From Dolomedes plantarius (Eukaryota > Arthropoda > Arachnida > Araneae > Dolomedidae), in the NCBI GenBank assembly GCA_907164885.2, contig OU015490.1, positions 100,543,141-100,607,140 on the forward strand: a stretch of 64,000 bases of DNA, in the 5' to 3' direction. This document shows positions 1-12,980 of this stretch, piece after piece (the first letter of the stretch is position 1; each line of letters opens with the position of its first letter). Both the position numbers and the translations under genes were made by a program. The notes under the pieces are model-generated. The model was not told the DNA's origin. It was given only the letters and a program-made list of their open reading frames with translations, and ran no database searches.

Positions 1-2798
1 ATTATCCTGACATGTCCTTTTTTCAGCTATAGATGTGAAATTGGCATTTAGAAGAGCTACAATTGCTTTTTTTCTATGAGAAAATAGTGATATAAATTAA
101 GAATACGATCTTATCGGAAAGCCCTCAGTCCAAATCATTCTAATTATGCTAAGAACATGTCCTTTTTATCAGCTGGACAGGTGAAATTGGCATTTAGAAA
201 AGCTACAATTGCTTTTTTCTATGAGAAAATTGTGATATAAATCAAAAATATTATCTAATCGAATGTAATAAAAAATTTAGGGAATAAATATTAAGTTTAT
301 TCAGAATGAAATATAAATATTTAATTTTCAAAGGTCTCTTGAAAAAAGAAAAACTTATTTTCATTAGAAGTCATTTATCAGAAAATTCATAGAGAGAGTT
401 TTCGAATATATGAATAAAATATGAGGTCATTTCAATTAGTTAATTGAAAAATAATTTCGATTAAAGGTGATTTAAAACTTTGAAATACGTGAAAAATTCC
501 ACTCCTAAGGCAAAATTAAAAAATAAATAAGTTATCACTTATTATCTTCTTTGATATGATTGTCTTACATGAAATATAGGCACTACTGTAAAACGTATCG
601 TAAAATACCAGAATTAACCAAAATCAAAGGACATAAGTGGAAAAAAATAAGTATTAAAACATATCTTAAAATTACTGGCTAAGAATGGATGGGACCTTAA
701 GGCATTTTCTAAGTTCTTATAGAGTTTAAATATACACTAATAATATTAACATATATATCTAAATATGAATTTTGTATATACAGTGAAACCTCTCTATGGC
801 GGCTAGTCAATCGCCGTTTTGAGGGGTGGCCGTCGAAAAGAGGTTTCTTCCATAACATTGGCTCTATGGAGTCTAAAAACAGTTCTGAACAAAATATGGC
901 CGTCTAGAGGGGTGGCTAAAGAAGTTTCACTGTATCTAAATATGAAATTTACAAAAATAAATCATTTCTTTTTTCAACAGGAGCATGTGTTTGTTAAGGA
1001 ACGTTTTAGTTACAAATATATATGACTTATATTTTTATCAGATACATTAAAGCATTTTTAATGATCTTAATTTTAATGTAGATATGTGCCTGTGATTATG
1101 AAAGCAGCCTAAGTCAAGAATCTAATTTGAAAAAAGAAGAGTTTATCAGTAATTTTATATTGCATTCTTTTATATTATCGTAATCTGAAGCAATCTTTGT
1201 CAAAATTGACAAATTTGAACAGTCAGAATAAGTTGGCTGTTGCTTCATTACACAGAATTCAGTTCACGTTTAAACTCAAATATCTGGAAATAAAAAAAAT
1301 ATATGACTTATGCCACTTTCATAATCACCGGTCCATATGTGTGTTGCACGTTCACTGGTTTAAACGTTTGAAAGAAACAATCTGTTCTAACAATTATTTT
1401 CCTTCTTCCCATTTATTTTCCGGTATGTTTCAAAGGCTACTTTTTAAAATTCATTTTATGCCTTCATATCTCAATAGGATTATGAATTAAATATTCACAT
1501 TATCTGATAATGATTATCTTGCATGAAATATAGTTACAATTTTAAAACGTATCGTAAAATACCAGAATAAACCAAAACCAAATCAACATAAGTGGGAAAA
1601 AAATAAGTAACCGCTAAATATGTAATCCTGAAATGGAAGCAAATAAATTTTAATATTATTTCTAAAAAATAGGTCAAAATACATGTAAGTTCAAATTTTT
1701 GGTAGATATCATATATTCTTTACATTATCAATCAGGAAGATTTAGAATTTACGATAAAGCTAGATTTCTAATTAAACGCAAATGAAAAGATTAAAATCAC
1801 TAGAGCAGTCTTTCAAAAAATAATTTACCAACAAGTATTCAGTTTTCAATTTTCACAAGTATTCAATTTTCCCCGTATTCATTTTTTTTTTTTGCTTGTT
1901 GGAAAAATATAATTTACCAACAGGTATTAAATTTTTATAAAATAAAAAGTAATGATGTTTAATTTGAATTTGCTCCTTTCATTTTTGTTTTTACCGGTTA
2001 CTTTTCAAATATAGCAATAAAAAAATTTAAATTAGTTCTTAAAATCTCTAAAAGATATACTGGTATAAAGATATCTTGGTACATCTGTAAAGATATATTG
2101 GTATTTTAAAAATAACACTAATATCAAGTTTTTCCTACATAGGAATTTAAAAATATGGTGTCTATTTCAAAAATGTTATCAAAAATAGAAAAGCGGAAAA
2201 AACTATGTATAGTAAGAAAATATATTTTAAATGCTTAGCATGATCAGTACATAAACTCTATTATGAGTATTACTATGAAAATATTCTTCTAGGAAATCTG
2301 ACATAAATACTTCCTTCAATAAATAGACATAAAAACGCCATAAACACAATCTTTAACATAAAAATTTCTTTACAAGTAAATATATTAATATCTTCATTGA
2401 TAAAATTATGTTCATTCATCTCAAGTAAAGCTTTATCAGGCATAAAAATAAAACAGTACTCTTGATATTCAAAGATATTTGATGGCCTGCTCAGTGATAA
2501 CATACCTCCGGCATACAAAGACTGGGAACATAAATAACGTATCAGACTTGTCTTTTGGACGTTTTAACGTTCAATAGTTCGATGATAATTTTCAATGCAT
2601 CTGTAATAAAAATCTTACAGCTAAAACCGAATATTTTACTACAGGAATTGAAATTTCCTATTACCTCGGCTAATAAGACTTTGTAACCAGAGGTATATTT
2701 GACAGACCATCTTATAATTCTTTATAAATTTAGATTATCAGTCAAATATTTGGCTAGAGAGTGGCAAAACCAGTCAGTACCTAGTCTCAAAGCGAACA
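1..2798. other. AT-rich intergenic DNA downstream of ngn
   Basis: No coding signal. A roughly 90-bp segment is duplicated at 10-98 and 155-242 (period 145). Another segment of about 105 bp at 540-650 recurs at 1505-1610, sharing TTAAAACGTATCGTAAAATA-type sequence. A MITE (781-932) is listed separately. Short frames here are chance ORFs. Confidence 0.7.
781..932. mobile_element. MITE with CAGTGAAAC ends (Tc1/pogo-type)
   Basis: Begins CAGTGAAACCTCTCTA and ends with the inverted GAAGTTTCACTG, flanked by TA on both sides (779-780, 933-934). The interior is partly palindromic (GGGTGGC repeats near both ends). The terminal sequence and TA target fit a non-autonomous pogo/Tigger-like element. A TATCTAAATATGAA-type sequence occurs on both flanks. 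Confidence 0.7.
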
Positions 2799-3614
2799 TC
2801 ACAAAGTTTCGTACTGTGCGAAACTATTGCTGCACTCCGAACCTGAACAGGAGGAATCTGAATAGTCTGTTGATGTAAACGACATCTGGGCAGAGGAAGA
2901 ACTGACCGGATGGGGGGACCCTACCGATGACCATGCTGGACTTGGAGGCACGATGGGGGGAGAGCAATACCCGTACAGAGGTGGAGCCTGGACTTGATCG
3001 TTAGACACCGTTCCATTAGATTGTCCATCGTCTGCGGAATTTGGTTTAATGCCCTTGGATTCGAACATTTTAAGTGTCTCTGACAAAGCCCAAATGTAGT
3101 TGTGGGCAAACCTGAGCGTTTCAATTTTCGTTAATTTCGTCTCATCAGGAAGGGTTGGTAACACGCACCTCAGTTTGTCTAAGGCGGAGTTGAGGTTGTG
3201 CATGCGGTTGCGTTCCCTGTCGTTAGCCTTCAGGCGTCTGGTTTTTTTAATTTTGATGACTGCGACTGGATTTTTCACCCGGGTTCTCGACTTGGTGTAC
3301 CTTTTCTTCTTAGATTTGTCCTTCTTGTCCTCCGCTTCCACCTGGACCAGGACATCGTCTTTGTCCATGATGCTGTCCTCGCTTTGGACCATGGGGGATA
3401 GAGAATAGTCCGTGCTTGTGTCTTGTGAGCGATGTTTCCAGGAGGAATCGGATTTTGGTTGAGTCGTAGGAGTAGTGTTGGGTACGCCTGGACCGGTCAG
3501 GAAAGGTCTTCTGATGTTTGGCGGACTAGTGGTTTGCATCTGAGAAGTCTGAAGGCGGAGCAGTATTCCCTCAGCGGATGAAGGATTGGGAGAGCGCAAC
3601 GTCTCCGCTGTCAT
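2799..3614 (-). CDS. ngn: Neurogenin/Tap-family bHLH transcription factor
   Basis: Single open frame of 271 residues, ATG at 3614-3612, TGA at 2801-2799. Nuclear proneural transcription factor by family: bHLH proteins of this type dimerise with E-proteins (Daughterless/E12) on E-boxes and commit cells to neuronal fate. The bHLH lies at about residues 124-182. The basic region reads [17 protein letters not shown], helix 1 and the loop follow, and helix 2 contains [18 protein letters not shown]. The [12 protein letters not shown] signature favours neurogenin over NeuroD (which has NARERNRMHGLN) or Atonal. A lysine/arginine-rich stretch (residues 97-129) precedes it and could act as a nuclear localisation signal. 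The N-terminus (1-95) and Ser/Pro/Gly-rich tail (190-271) look disordered. Coding GC is clearly higher than the flanks. The coding region is intronless, as is usual in the family. A splice acceptor sits 22 nt upstream of the ATG. Identity is confident; one-to-one orthology is untested. Confidence 0.93.
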   Translation of the reverse strand: MTAETLRSPNPSSAEGILLRLQTSQMQTTSPPNIRRPFLTGPGVPNTTPTTQPKSDSSWKHRSQDTSTDYSLSPMVQSEDSIMDKDDVLVQVEAEDKKDKSKKKRYTKSRTRVKNPVAVIKIKKTRRLKANDRERNRMHNLNSALDKLRCVLPTLPDETKLTKIETLRFAHNYIWALSETLKMFESKGIKPNSADDGQSNGTVSNDQVQAPPLYGYCSPPIVPPSPAWSSVGSPHPVSSSSAQMSFTSTDYSDSSCSGSECSNSFAQYETL

Positions 3615-3640
3615 AGTGTATCACAAGGGAATAAACCTGA
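3615..3640 (-). promoter_or_regulatory. Candidate 3' splice acceptor and 5'-UTR of the ngn exon
   Basis: On the minus strand, 22 nt before the ATG, the sequence reads TTTTATCGATTTCAG followed by G (intron end at 3637, exon from 3636). It is a pyrimidine-rich tract ending in CAG. No ATG lies between the acceptor and the start codon. It would pair with the donor at 11991 to make a spliced leader of about 204 nt. Splicing is inferred, not shown. Confidence 0.45.
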
Positions 3641-4084
3641 AATCGATAAAAGACCGAGAATTAGGCAAGATTAATTTAAATCAGGAGTTTTATCAAATAA
3701 TGATAAAAAATTACTAATATACACAGGAAAATTAGAGTCATCACAGATTTTGTAGAATCGATAATTTTAGGTAGATGCTATTATACTTGGAATGGTAGGG
3801 ACATGCGAAAAACCCACTGATGATTTTATAGGGAGTGTTCGTTGTCAGTTTTATTAAATTTGTCAGATTTACATTAACCGTGAGACGGTCAGCGTGAAAA
3901 ACAAAAGCACTGGGTGGAAATTACAAGTAGCTTATTAATTTTATATCCTAAAAGTTTAATTCCGGATGCACGATATATGTTATCCTTTCTACTGATTAAT
4001 TTTAATGATATTTTAAATTAATTTTTAAAATATTTCAAAGTAACAAAGATGAACGTCTTTATATTTTTAGTTAGATCCTTATTT

Positions 4085-4405
4085 CGTTGCTGATAGGGCT
4101 TTTATTTTTTTGCTTTTGAAACGATGTGAAGAAAATGGTTTCATTTCAGCGATAAATTCGTAAAAATGTTTGTCTAGTTACAAATTTTATAAATAAATAC
4201 AATTTAATATAAGAGTACTTATTATACAAAGGAAACATTTTTAAAGGCAGAAACCAGGGCAAAAAGTTTTATTTCACAATACAGCAGAATATAACTTACC
4301 GCAATAGATATTTTTAAAAATTTTAATGAAAAGCTGAAAGAAAGTTCTCTAATTAACATTTGTGCCCTGATTATTTAAATTATGCAAATAGCCCTATCAG
4401 CAACG
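4085..4405. repeat. Inverted repeat pair, possible MITE
   Basis: CGTTGCTGATAGGGCT (4085-4100) is perfectly inverted at 4390-4405, with 289 bp between. No clear target duplication or transposase. It could be a degraded MITE or a structured intronic element. Confidence 0.4.
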
Positions 4406-5072
4406 CGATAAATATTATATGTAACAAACTTTTGTAGTAATACAATGAGCCCATGTGGATATTACTTCGATGAAATGTACTTTTCTTATCACCGGTAAAG
4501 TTTCTCCTCTGTTATGCCTACAATCCTTCACAAAACAGTAATGGATTCCTGCAAGTTATTTTGTTACACATTTTAATGTATTCCGTACACCTTTGAAACC
4601 TCATTTTCGATCACAAAATCGTTTTTCCTCTTATGCAATAATACCAATATTTTATCTTTCTAATTCTATTTTTAATTATGCTTCTACCTTAATTAAAAGC
4701 CGAGTAAATGCAATTATTAACAACACTTGTAGAGAAAAAAAAATTTTAACCGGAAGAATCTTTTCCTCAAAATGAATTTTTTCATCATTTCTCTTTACTC
4801 AAAATATCCTACAGTAAAAAGTTATGCATGAAATGCCTTAAAATTTTGAATAGTTGCCCTTCAGATGTTTATAAAGGGAATAGACTACGCTTGTCATTGA
4901 AGATTAGTTAGTTTTTTGTTTACATTAGTATGAATTGTAAATGACAATGAATTTTAAGTAATTTTTCTGTATATCAGTACTTAACTGCTACAGCAGATAA
5001 ACAGAATATTAGCGTGAGAATACTGTATTCCCTAGAGAAAGTTATTATTTTCATTCTCCCATTAATGAAATG

Positions 5073-5236
<164 letters not shown>

Positions 5237-5873
5237 TTTTTTTAAATTATCATGATTTGTAGAAATATCAATTTTACAACCATATATTCCAGTTTTCCCC
5301 TTGGAAATTTATTTTAATGTAACAGCTCAATTTTTTATACATTTTTTTTCAAGTTTTAAGCTACATCTCACTATAAAAAATAAATAAAAATCAAAATTTA
5401 AAAAATTCGAAAAATCTCCTCCGAAAGGTGTACGAATACCGTAAGGAATTAAAATGTGTTTAAAACATTAGGTCTTTCAATGTATACATGTGGACGCATA
5501 CTTAAATATTTCTATTTAGCTGCATATTTTCATTTAGCCTATCGAATAGATTTATCATTATCACGTTATTAAAACACAAGACTCTACATAAAACACAAAA
5601 TTTCATACATTCTCAGCCATAACCGGAAAATTTGTCTAACAAGCAGCACCTTGAAATTTAAAGCAAATATTCGATAGCATATATAGCTCAAATATTTCTG
5701 GTCTCTGACAAGTATATCCACTTATCCTAAAGAGAAGGTGTGATAGCCGATACAGCAAGTTCACCGGAGCATAACCGGGAACTTTGCAGAGGGTAAGTAT
5801 TGAATTTCGTGGAGCTATTTCAAAGGAATGGAGTATATGTTTGAATAGGGGGAGACCTGACTGAACTTACTTG

Positions 5874-6301
5874 TTGAGGCTGCTGCGAACTAACCCTATT
5901 GGATTCGCTCACCTCTATGGTAACTTATGGAGAAAATGTGTCCAAAGACTGCCGATTTGGATTAAAACATTCTTTAAAAAAAAAATTGCAGTCCGTAATA
6001 TAGAAAGAAATTTTACACCTTGGGGCAATTTTCGTTTTTTTAAATGCAAATAATATTTTTAAATTTAAATTATTCGAGGAAAAATGTGGTGTAGTGTGTT
6101 TTAAACGCTCATAAATTCCTTTGGGGGAGAAATTTTATAAAATGAATCCTGTTGCAAGGTGCAGAAAAGCTCAGGCTATCTTAAAATACCATTTTTATTG
6201 GATTATCAGCTTTTATGTAGCTGTAAATAGTAGACACATTTTCTCCATAGGTTAATATTGAGGTGAGCGAATCCAATAGGATTAGTACAAAGCAGCCTTA
6301 A
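5874..6301. mobile_element. TTAA-type MITE, copy 1 (complete)
   Basis: Member of a roughly 430-bp family present about ten times here. Ends are GGCTGCTG..AACCCTATTGGATTCGCTCACCT and its inverse, GGTGAGCGAATCCAATAGG..CAGCCTTAA. Both ends carry a CTATGGAGAAAAT-type subterminal block. No coding capacity. Several copies are flanked by TTAA, which suggests a piggyBac-like mobiliser, but the superfamily is uncertain. Confidence 0.75.
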
Positions 6302-7595
6302 CGTTTTCTTTTTTCCTGCGGATATGGAAAACTTGAGTCCTGCATCTTCTGGATTGCAAACTTACATGTATTAAAACGTAGTCAAAGATAATAGATAAAT
6401 CGTTGACCTAGTTAATTCTGTACACCAAACAAAAATGTTTTATCTTCGGGAAAAGCATTACATTTTTCACTGAAAAGGAATCAGTTATTCATGTTTGGGG
6501 ATTCAGAAAGCTTTAATTTTTATTATTTAAGTATGTGTGGGATAGTAAAAGTTTATACAGAGAATGAAGCATATGTATATAAGTGAGATTCTACGTAATG
6601 AAAAAAATAATTGAGTATACATTAATTCTGTCACTTTGTATTAGAAGTCTACAATAGATTAAATATTTTATATTCTTGAGTGTAAAATAACCTAGGACAG
6701 ACTCATTTTGTAGTTCAGTTTTTGTACCAGTAGTTTATGCGCACAAAGTATAATAAAAGACTTAACTCTCACAAACTTTGTTTTTGTACTGAGGAGGGTG
6801 ATATTTGCATAAGTAACTGTTTTACGGAAAACTTCGAAACTTTTAAGAAAGCTCTCAAACTTTCTAGAAATGTCATTGTTTATCTCTCACTCCAAAAACT
6901 ACATGCTTCTTGAATTTAATACGATAAGTTTTAACAGAGCTAATAACAGATTTGGTGATCAAGTAAAATTAATTCTCTCAAACTGCAGATGTAAACCTCC
7001 AATTATAATTTTCTAAAGAATGTTTTCTTTGCATTTTAAGAGTTTAACTTAAAAAAAATAGTATATGTGTCTATAGCTTTGATGTTATATGACCACGGAA
7101 AGGCTTTCAAAACTGCTTTTCAAAAGAAACTTATACATTAAATACATACAGTAATACCCGAATTATATTGCCAAAATATTGTATTAGGACATGGTCTCGC
7201 TAGGTCATTCTTTTATATATCTTACCATAATTTAATGTAGAAAAGGAACACATACCATTATGTATAAGAATTTGTTTATTCATTTCATTCGAATAACAAT
7301 AGCTTTATTTGTGTTGAATAGTCAATATAAAGTAGTAGAAAAATCTATATATAGCACGAATCCTTTTACTTAAATTACAGCTTTTCTTTTTTCTTTTGAG
7401 GTAGTATTTTATTTTTCAAGATCTTGGGCAAGTAAACTTCACCTACAGTTGTTTGTAATATATTTCTTTCTGTTTCCACCGGTTTATAAATTCATATGTG
7501 TAACATGTTCATATATGTCTTGTGTATGTGAGTGTGTTAGGTATAGGTTATCAGTAAGATATGATAAAAATAACCTTGTCATATTAGTTTGCACA

Positions 7596-8145
7596 ATAGA
7601 TATATGTACGATATTCTAATATATCTAGTATCTACAATAAGTTAAATTGCAGTTTGCCCTCTAAAGACATTTTAGTTAAATTTAAGCAAAAATATTCCCA
7701 ATAAATTCAACATTTGATTCAAAGGAGATAAAGTGTCATAAACTCATTCTCTAAGGTTTACTCTATGAGATGTCTCATAGATATATGTACAAGATTCTAA
7801 TACCTATAGTACCTACAATGACTAGGTAAAGTGCAGTCTGCCGTCAAAAGATATTTTGGTTAAATTTAAGCAAAAATATTCCCAACAAATTCGACATTTG
7901 ATTCAAAGGAGATAAAGTGTCGTAAACTCATCCTCTAAGGTTTACTCTATGAGAGGTCCCATATATATATATGTACAAGATTCTAATGCCTATAGTACCT
8001 ACAATGACTAGGTAAAGTGCAGTCTGCCCTCAAAAGATATTTTAGTTAAATTTAAGCAAAAATATTCCCAACAAATTCAACATTTGATTCAAAGGAGATA
8101 AAGTGTCGTAAACTCATTCTCTAAGGTTTACTCTATGAGAGGTCA
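7596..8145. repeat. Tandem triplication, unit about 185 bp
   Basis: Three direct copies; the block TTCAAAGGAGATAAAGTGTC occurs at about 7718, 7902 and 8088 (spacing 184-186). The first copy is the most diverged. Located in the proposed ngn intron. Confidence 0.9.
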
Positions 8146-8159
8146 TTCTCCCATTCTAC

Positions 8160-8600
8160 ACAGTAAAAGCTTTCGACATACGCACAATAATCTCTTCACG
8201 AAATCGCTATTATACCTAAAGAGCTACACGGAAAGCGCTTAAACGATACAAACAACTCTTCAAAAGCACTAAGCCAACTGAAAACTGTTATAACTCGTAC
8301 AAGCGCCTAAAACCACACATCACAAAGCGCCAATGGATATTCCGCAGTCGGCACCCTCCTCTACGGGGGGGTTCCTCGGACGGAATATTCGAATTTTACA
8401 CTTTTTCTTTTCGACGTCCCGCTGAGGGTGAGACGTTTCGATGTCCGTTTGATTCAACTTCTTATACCTGCGGCATAATGGAATAAAAACGGAACTCAGG
8501 GAGAGAAAGATTTCAATGACTTTTAGGCGTCCGGTTGTGAAAGGGGTTTTTATGTACATTCTTCGAGCAGAGATACGTTTGAAAATGTGGAGGTGAATAG
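8160..8600. promoter_or_regulatory. GC-richer non-repetitive segment, possible enhancer or alternative promoter
   Basis: This stretch has balanced composition, several CpGs and GCGC cores (repeated AAGCGC near 8235 and 8325), and no similarity to other parts of the window. It lies inside the proposed ngn intron. Open frames crossing it do not resemble any family. Regulatory function is a guess from composition and position. Confidence 0.25.
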
Positions 8601-8843
8601 GGTTCCTTGCTTTTCCAGGGGTCAGGTCAACTTGATGTCTGAAAGTTATTGAATGATGTTTTGACTAGATACTAATGAAGGATATTTTTTTTTCTTTCTT
8701 GTGAAAGAGGGGAAAGTCTTAAGATCAGGGAAGAATTCTGACGTTTAAATGCTTTGGTGTCATATAGGATTTACTAATAGGGACCCTGCGTCAAATAACA
8801 TTACCTTATACATACATACATAAGTATATACGCCCAAATGCAC

Positions 8844-8846
<3 letters not shown>

Positions 8847-8882
<36 letters not shown>

Positions 8883-9055
8883 CAGTGGAATCTCGATCTA
8901 TCGTTTTTCAAGGGACCGACTGAAATGAACTATAAATGCGGGAAAACGATAGATGCGGAAACATAACAAAGCAATATGATCGTTGGAACTGGATAAAATG
9001 AACGACACATACGGAAAAACGATGGATCCGAAAACGATCGATCGAGATTCCACTG

Positions 9056-9150
<95 letters not shown>
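8847..9150. repeat. (CA)n / (TA)n / (TG)n microsatellites flanking a MITE
   Basis: (CA)n at 8847-8873 runs into TA, then a MITE (8883-9055), then (TA)n at 9056-9096 and (TG)n at 9097-9149. The two sides are reverse complements in composition, as if the MITE landed in a CA/TA microsatellite. Confidence 0.9.
8883..9055. mobile_element. MITE with CAGTGGAATCTCGATC ends
   Basis: CAGTGGAATCTCGATCTATC at the left is inverted as GATCGATCGAGATTCCACTG at the right; TA flanks both ends. About 173 bp, and most of it folds on itself because the AACGAT motif recurs inverted. TA target and short ends suggest a pogo/Tc1-dependent MITE. Confidence 0.82.
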
Positions 9151-9424
9151 TTGTTTATACCGCACTAATTGCGAAAAGTTTCCTGGAAGTTTATTCTAAA
9201 ACCATGCACAATTCATAACAAAGTGCTCTACATTAAACATATTGAATGTATCTATGTTACATATTGCATGTAATTATGTTCATATATTCGTCTCTAATTA
9301 TAAATATGAACTAAGAAAACTAAAGAGCAGGAAATATTTTAAGAAACTGATTAAGATAGCTTAACAGGTTGAAATATATTTTCCTTCCACTTAAAACATT
9401 TCTTATTAGTTATAACAATACTTT

Positions 9425-10030
9425 GCTATAGTTGGTTTAAGGCATATTTTAAAGAATATGTAACAGAGATAGTTTGCTTAAAATTCAGAAAGTTACATTT
9501 AAGTTTCGCGTAGATTGGTTTTGAGAAAAAAAATTGTACTTAAAGCAGAAACTGGAAAGTTGGTTTAAGGCATAAAATTCAGAAAGTTATATTTAAGTTT
9601 CCCGTAGATTAGTTTTGAGAAACAAAAACTGTACTTAAAGCATAAACTGGAAAGTTGGTTTAAAGCATAAAATTCAGAAAGTTACATTTAAGTTTCCTGT
9701 AGATTAGTTTTGAGAAAAAAAATTGTACTTAAAGCATGAACTGGAAATTGATTTAAGGCATAAAATTCAGAAAGTTACATTTAAGTTTCCTGTAGATTAG
9801 TTTGGAGAAAAAAAATTGTACTTAAAGCATGAACTGGAAAGTTGATTTAAGGCATAAAATTCAGAAAGTTACATTTAAGTTTCCTGTAGATTAGTTTTGA
9901 GAAAAAAAAAATTGTACTTAAAGCATAAACTGGAAAGTTGGTTTAAGACATATTAAAAAAAAATATGTAACCACGATATGTTGCTTAAAATTCAGCAAGC
10001 TACATTTAAGTTACCGGTATTTAGTTTTGA
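9425..10030. repeat. Tandem repeat, unit about 95 bp, six copies
   Basis: The unit starts near GTTGGTTTAAGGCATA at about 9431, 9559, 9654, 9748, 9841 and 9937. It contains AAATTCAGAAAGTTACATTT and an ATTAGTTTTGAGAAAAAAA block. The middle copies are the most alike. Non-coding. Confidence 0.88.
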
Positions 10031-11152
10031 GGGGGAAAATAAGGAATATCTTTAACCCGCTGGGAAAGTTGACAGATTCGCACTAAAGATACGCAACTAT
10101 TTTAGTGTTGAAGTAAGGGAATAAAATTTGTACTTAAAGCATAAAGTGCAAATCCTTTAATATATTTTTTTGGTTATATTAGAAGTGTCCCTGGCTGAGT
10201 ATAGAATATTTGTTTTTCCAAAAAAATAATTTTATGGAATAAGCTAGTTTTAGAACACAATTTAAATATTTGAAAGTACATTTAAAAAAAAGATTATTGA
10301 AATAATGCTTCAAAAATGTCGTATGTACTACAAACACAGATTGCCTATTATCATACAATTTCCTGGCGTAATTAGCAAAATATAGTTAATGTAAACATAG
10401 TTATGTATATAAATAGTAGCAAAATATAATTACTATATAAATAGTTATATAATATAGTCATAAATTCATAAATATATCTAACTTATTTTTTTGATGAATA
10501 AATTTACTCTGATGGCCACAATATTTTGTTTAAGATGCTGTTTGTTTTAAGTAAAAAATTAAACACATAATGAGGCTGCATATCGTTGTTCTAAGCATAA
10601 AATTTTAAATTAAATGCTGCATAGGACGAAACTTCAAACTTTTCATGAAAAGAAAATTAATAATCACAAAAAACTGTAATATAAATTTAGTTAATATGCT
10701 ATAGGGAATTCTTTTTGTTACGCACTTAGAACACAGAAGATTAAAAGTTATATGAAAAGACGTTATAAGAAAGAAAGAAAGAAATTCTGAGACAAGTCCT
10801 TTATGTGTAAACAAACTTGATTTTTATCAAACATGCTGAACAAAAACATAAAATATCTCAGATAAATAAAACAGCATTATTTATTGAAAACCATCTAGCA
10901 ACTTATTAGCAAATCCAAATGAAGTACACACGATAACGTATTAAAAAAGTTGGACCATAGAATCTAAAATTTATTTCTTTTCAGCATCAATTTTAGAAGG
11001 GCATAAATTTTAATTTAAGACTATTAAATAAAAAAACTCACAACTTTATGAAATAAGTATTTTATATAGCATTAGTAAAATTTTACAATAGATTTTAGTT
11101 TGATAAATTTATTATAAATTTCAATCAGCATCTAAAAAATTTTCTTATTTAA

Positions 11153-11562
11153 GGGGAAAAGTGACCTTCAACTACGCATTTTAAAAATTTTCAATATTTT
11201 TTCTCCTATACAAAATGAGAATAATTAATATTCTTCTCTATTACATTGAAGACACTTAGAAACCAGAAATAAATATTTTTCGGAAGAATAAGACTTGTTT
11301 TTCTAAATATTCTTCAAAAATGAAAGAATTTTTCTAAATGCTCTACGAGCATTCCTTTTTTTCCAATTACTTCCAAATTTCTCAGGATTGCTGACGGAAG
11401 TGGTTGTCGCAGCACTGTGCACAGTTTTTTGAAATAACGAATATTTTTCAGATTTATAGACCATGAAATAAAGTGAAAACATGCAAAAACATTAAAAAAA
11501 TAACAGGTAGAATTAAAAAATACATTATTTAAGGTTCATAAAAAAAATCAATGAACAATTTT

Positions 11563-11600
<38 letters not shown>

Positions 11601-11837
11601 ATATTGTAAACTTATGTTTAAAAATTTAAGATTTTTAAGTGATATGGAATGCGCATAGAGCATTTTGAAAAATGCTAGCATTTTTGAAAAACAGGCATTA
11701 TTCTGCTAAAAAATCCTTCTTTTGAAATCTTCTTTGAGTCTTCAATGTAGTAAAGAAGAATATTAATTATTGTTATTCTGTATAAAGAGTCAATAATTGC
11801 AAATTAAAAAAATTCGAAGGGGGATGTCTCTTGTCCC
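11153..11837. mobile_element. Foldback-type MITE with a (TA)n core
   Basis: Long imperfect arms: GGGGAAAAGTGAC at 11153 and the inverse of GGGACAAGAGAC at 11837, with internal arms sharing ATAATTAATATTCTTCTC and its complement (about 11220 and 11760). The centre includes (TA)n at 11567-11599. No ORF. Superfamily unknown. Confidence 0.6.
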
Positions 11838-11991
11838 ATTAAGCACTATTTGTGACATCATATATGATGAATTGGATGAAAATGTATACATTTTCATCCA
11901 ATTCAGCCAGTTTTACCAGCAAAAATACCTTAGAAATACATTTCAATAAATAAGCAATTGATAAGTTAAAAAATAAAAAGAGAGAGCTTAC

Positions 11992-12173
11992 CTATGAATA
12001 AATGCACAGCAAATCTCTCCAAACCAAGAATAAATAAAAGTCCTCCACTTTCTCAAACGATTGTCGCTTTATAAACACGGATATCAAATAAAGCGCACGC
12101 GGTTCAAACGAAAACCCCAGAAAAACAACAAACAGCCTCGCAATCACACCGCTTATGGAATCTTGACTGATAT
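11992..12173 (-). other. Candidate non-coding first exon (5'-UTR), probably of ngn
   Basis: Read on the minus strand, this stretch starts at an initiator-like TCATAT (A at 12173), 32 nt after the first T of a TATATAAA box. It ends at AG|GTAAGC, a near-perfect 5' splice donor (exon end 11992). No ATG occurs anywhere in the 182 nt (no CAT on the plus strand), which suits a leader exon. The only same-strand gene downstream in the window is ngn, whose CDS has a good acceptor just before the ATG. An alternative initiator TCAGTC is at 12170-12165. It could instead belong to a different transcript such as a lncRNA. Confidence 0.42.
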
Positions 12174-12390
12174 GACAACCGCTCCGAGGCGAGGCGGTTT
12201 ATATAAAGTCTCAAGGGGGGGACGCACGTCCCCCTCCGGGGTCGGGGTCCAATAGTCGCGAATCGGGACGATTTTCGGGCCCCACCTACCTTGGGGGAAT
12301 GAAAGACCCCCTTCTTTTCCCTTTCCTCTAGTCGGGGGTGGCAGCACATTTACGCGTGACGCTCTGTTACATAATCATTGGCGCGAAATC
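12174..12390 (-). promoter_or_regulatory. Core promoter: TATA box with GC-rich upstream region
   Basis: Minus-strand TATATAAA occupies 12205-12198. Upstream (12210-12350) is an island of C/G runs and CpGs that contrasts with the roughly 70% AT surroundings. Further up, at 12388-12376, is TTTCGCGCCAATG, which combines an E2F-type TTTCGCGC with a CCAAT box. An E-box CAGCTG lies at about 12581. TATA spacing to the initiator-like TCATAT is canonical. The promoter is inferred from sequence only. Confidence 0.5.
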
Positions 12391-12699
12391 ATTCGGCTAA
12401 TTTTTTTAATCTTTTGTTTCGGTAAGGGTGGGAAGATGGGAAGTGGACTCATATTTTGATTGCTTTATTTTTTTTTTTCACTGTGGAGGTGTTTAATGAA
12501 GTCATTTTTGAGTCTTTCCCACGTCGAATTCCGTCATTTCGATGAGAATTTTCATATCGGCGTTTTAGTGATCTCGGAAACAGCTGTTTATGTAAAGCTG
12601 GTTAAAATTTTGATTTCCTCTCTTCACCTTTCGAGTGTCATATGTTTGAGGTATGCTGGGAAAGGTTTTCATCACATGAAACTAGTGGATATGGTAGAA

Positions 12700-12841
12700 C
12701 AGTGGTTCCCAACCTTTTTCAGCTGGCGACCCACCTTTCCTTATCGGAATACTTCCACGGTCCATCGGTCCATGGTGGAGTAAAAAACCTTATTTGTATC
12801 GTACCCTTCCTTATGTATATATAATATACCATCAAATATTG

Positions 12842-12898
<57 letters not shown>

Positions 12899-12907
12899 TA
12901 TATATAT

Positions 12908-12980
<73 letters not shown>

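Noticed and set aside
3100..3408. 102-codon plus-strand frame opposite neurogenin
   Set aside because: Shadow of the real minus-strand CDS; composition follows codon positions of ngn.
8320..8559. 79-codon minus frame in the GC-richer intron segment
   Set aside because: No recognisable domain or splice context; I prefer a regulatory reading.
12061..12349. Overlapping frames of 64-81 codons on both strands near 12.2 kb
   Set aside because: They lie in the TATA/leader region; the open frames come from GC-rich promoter sequence and lack family similarity.
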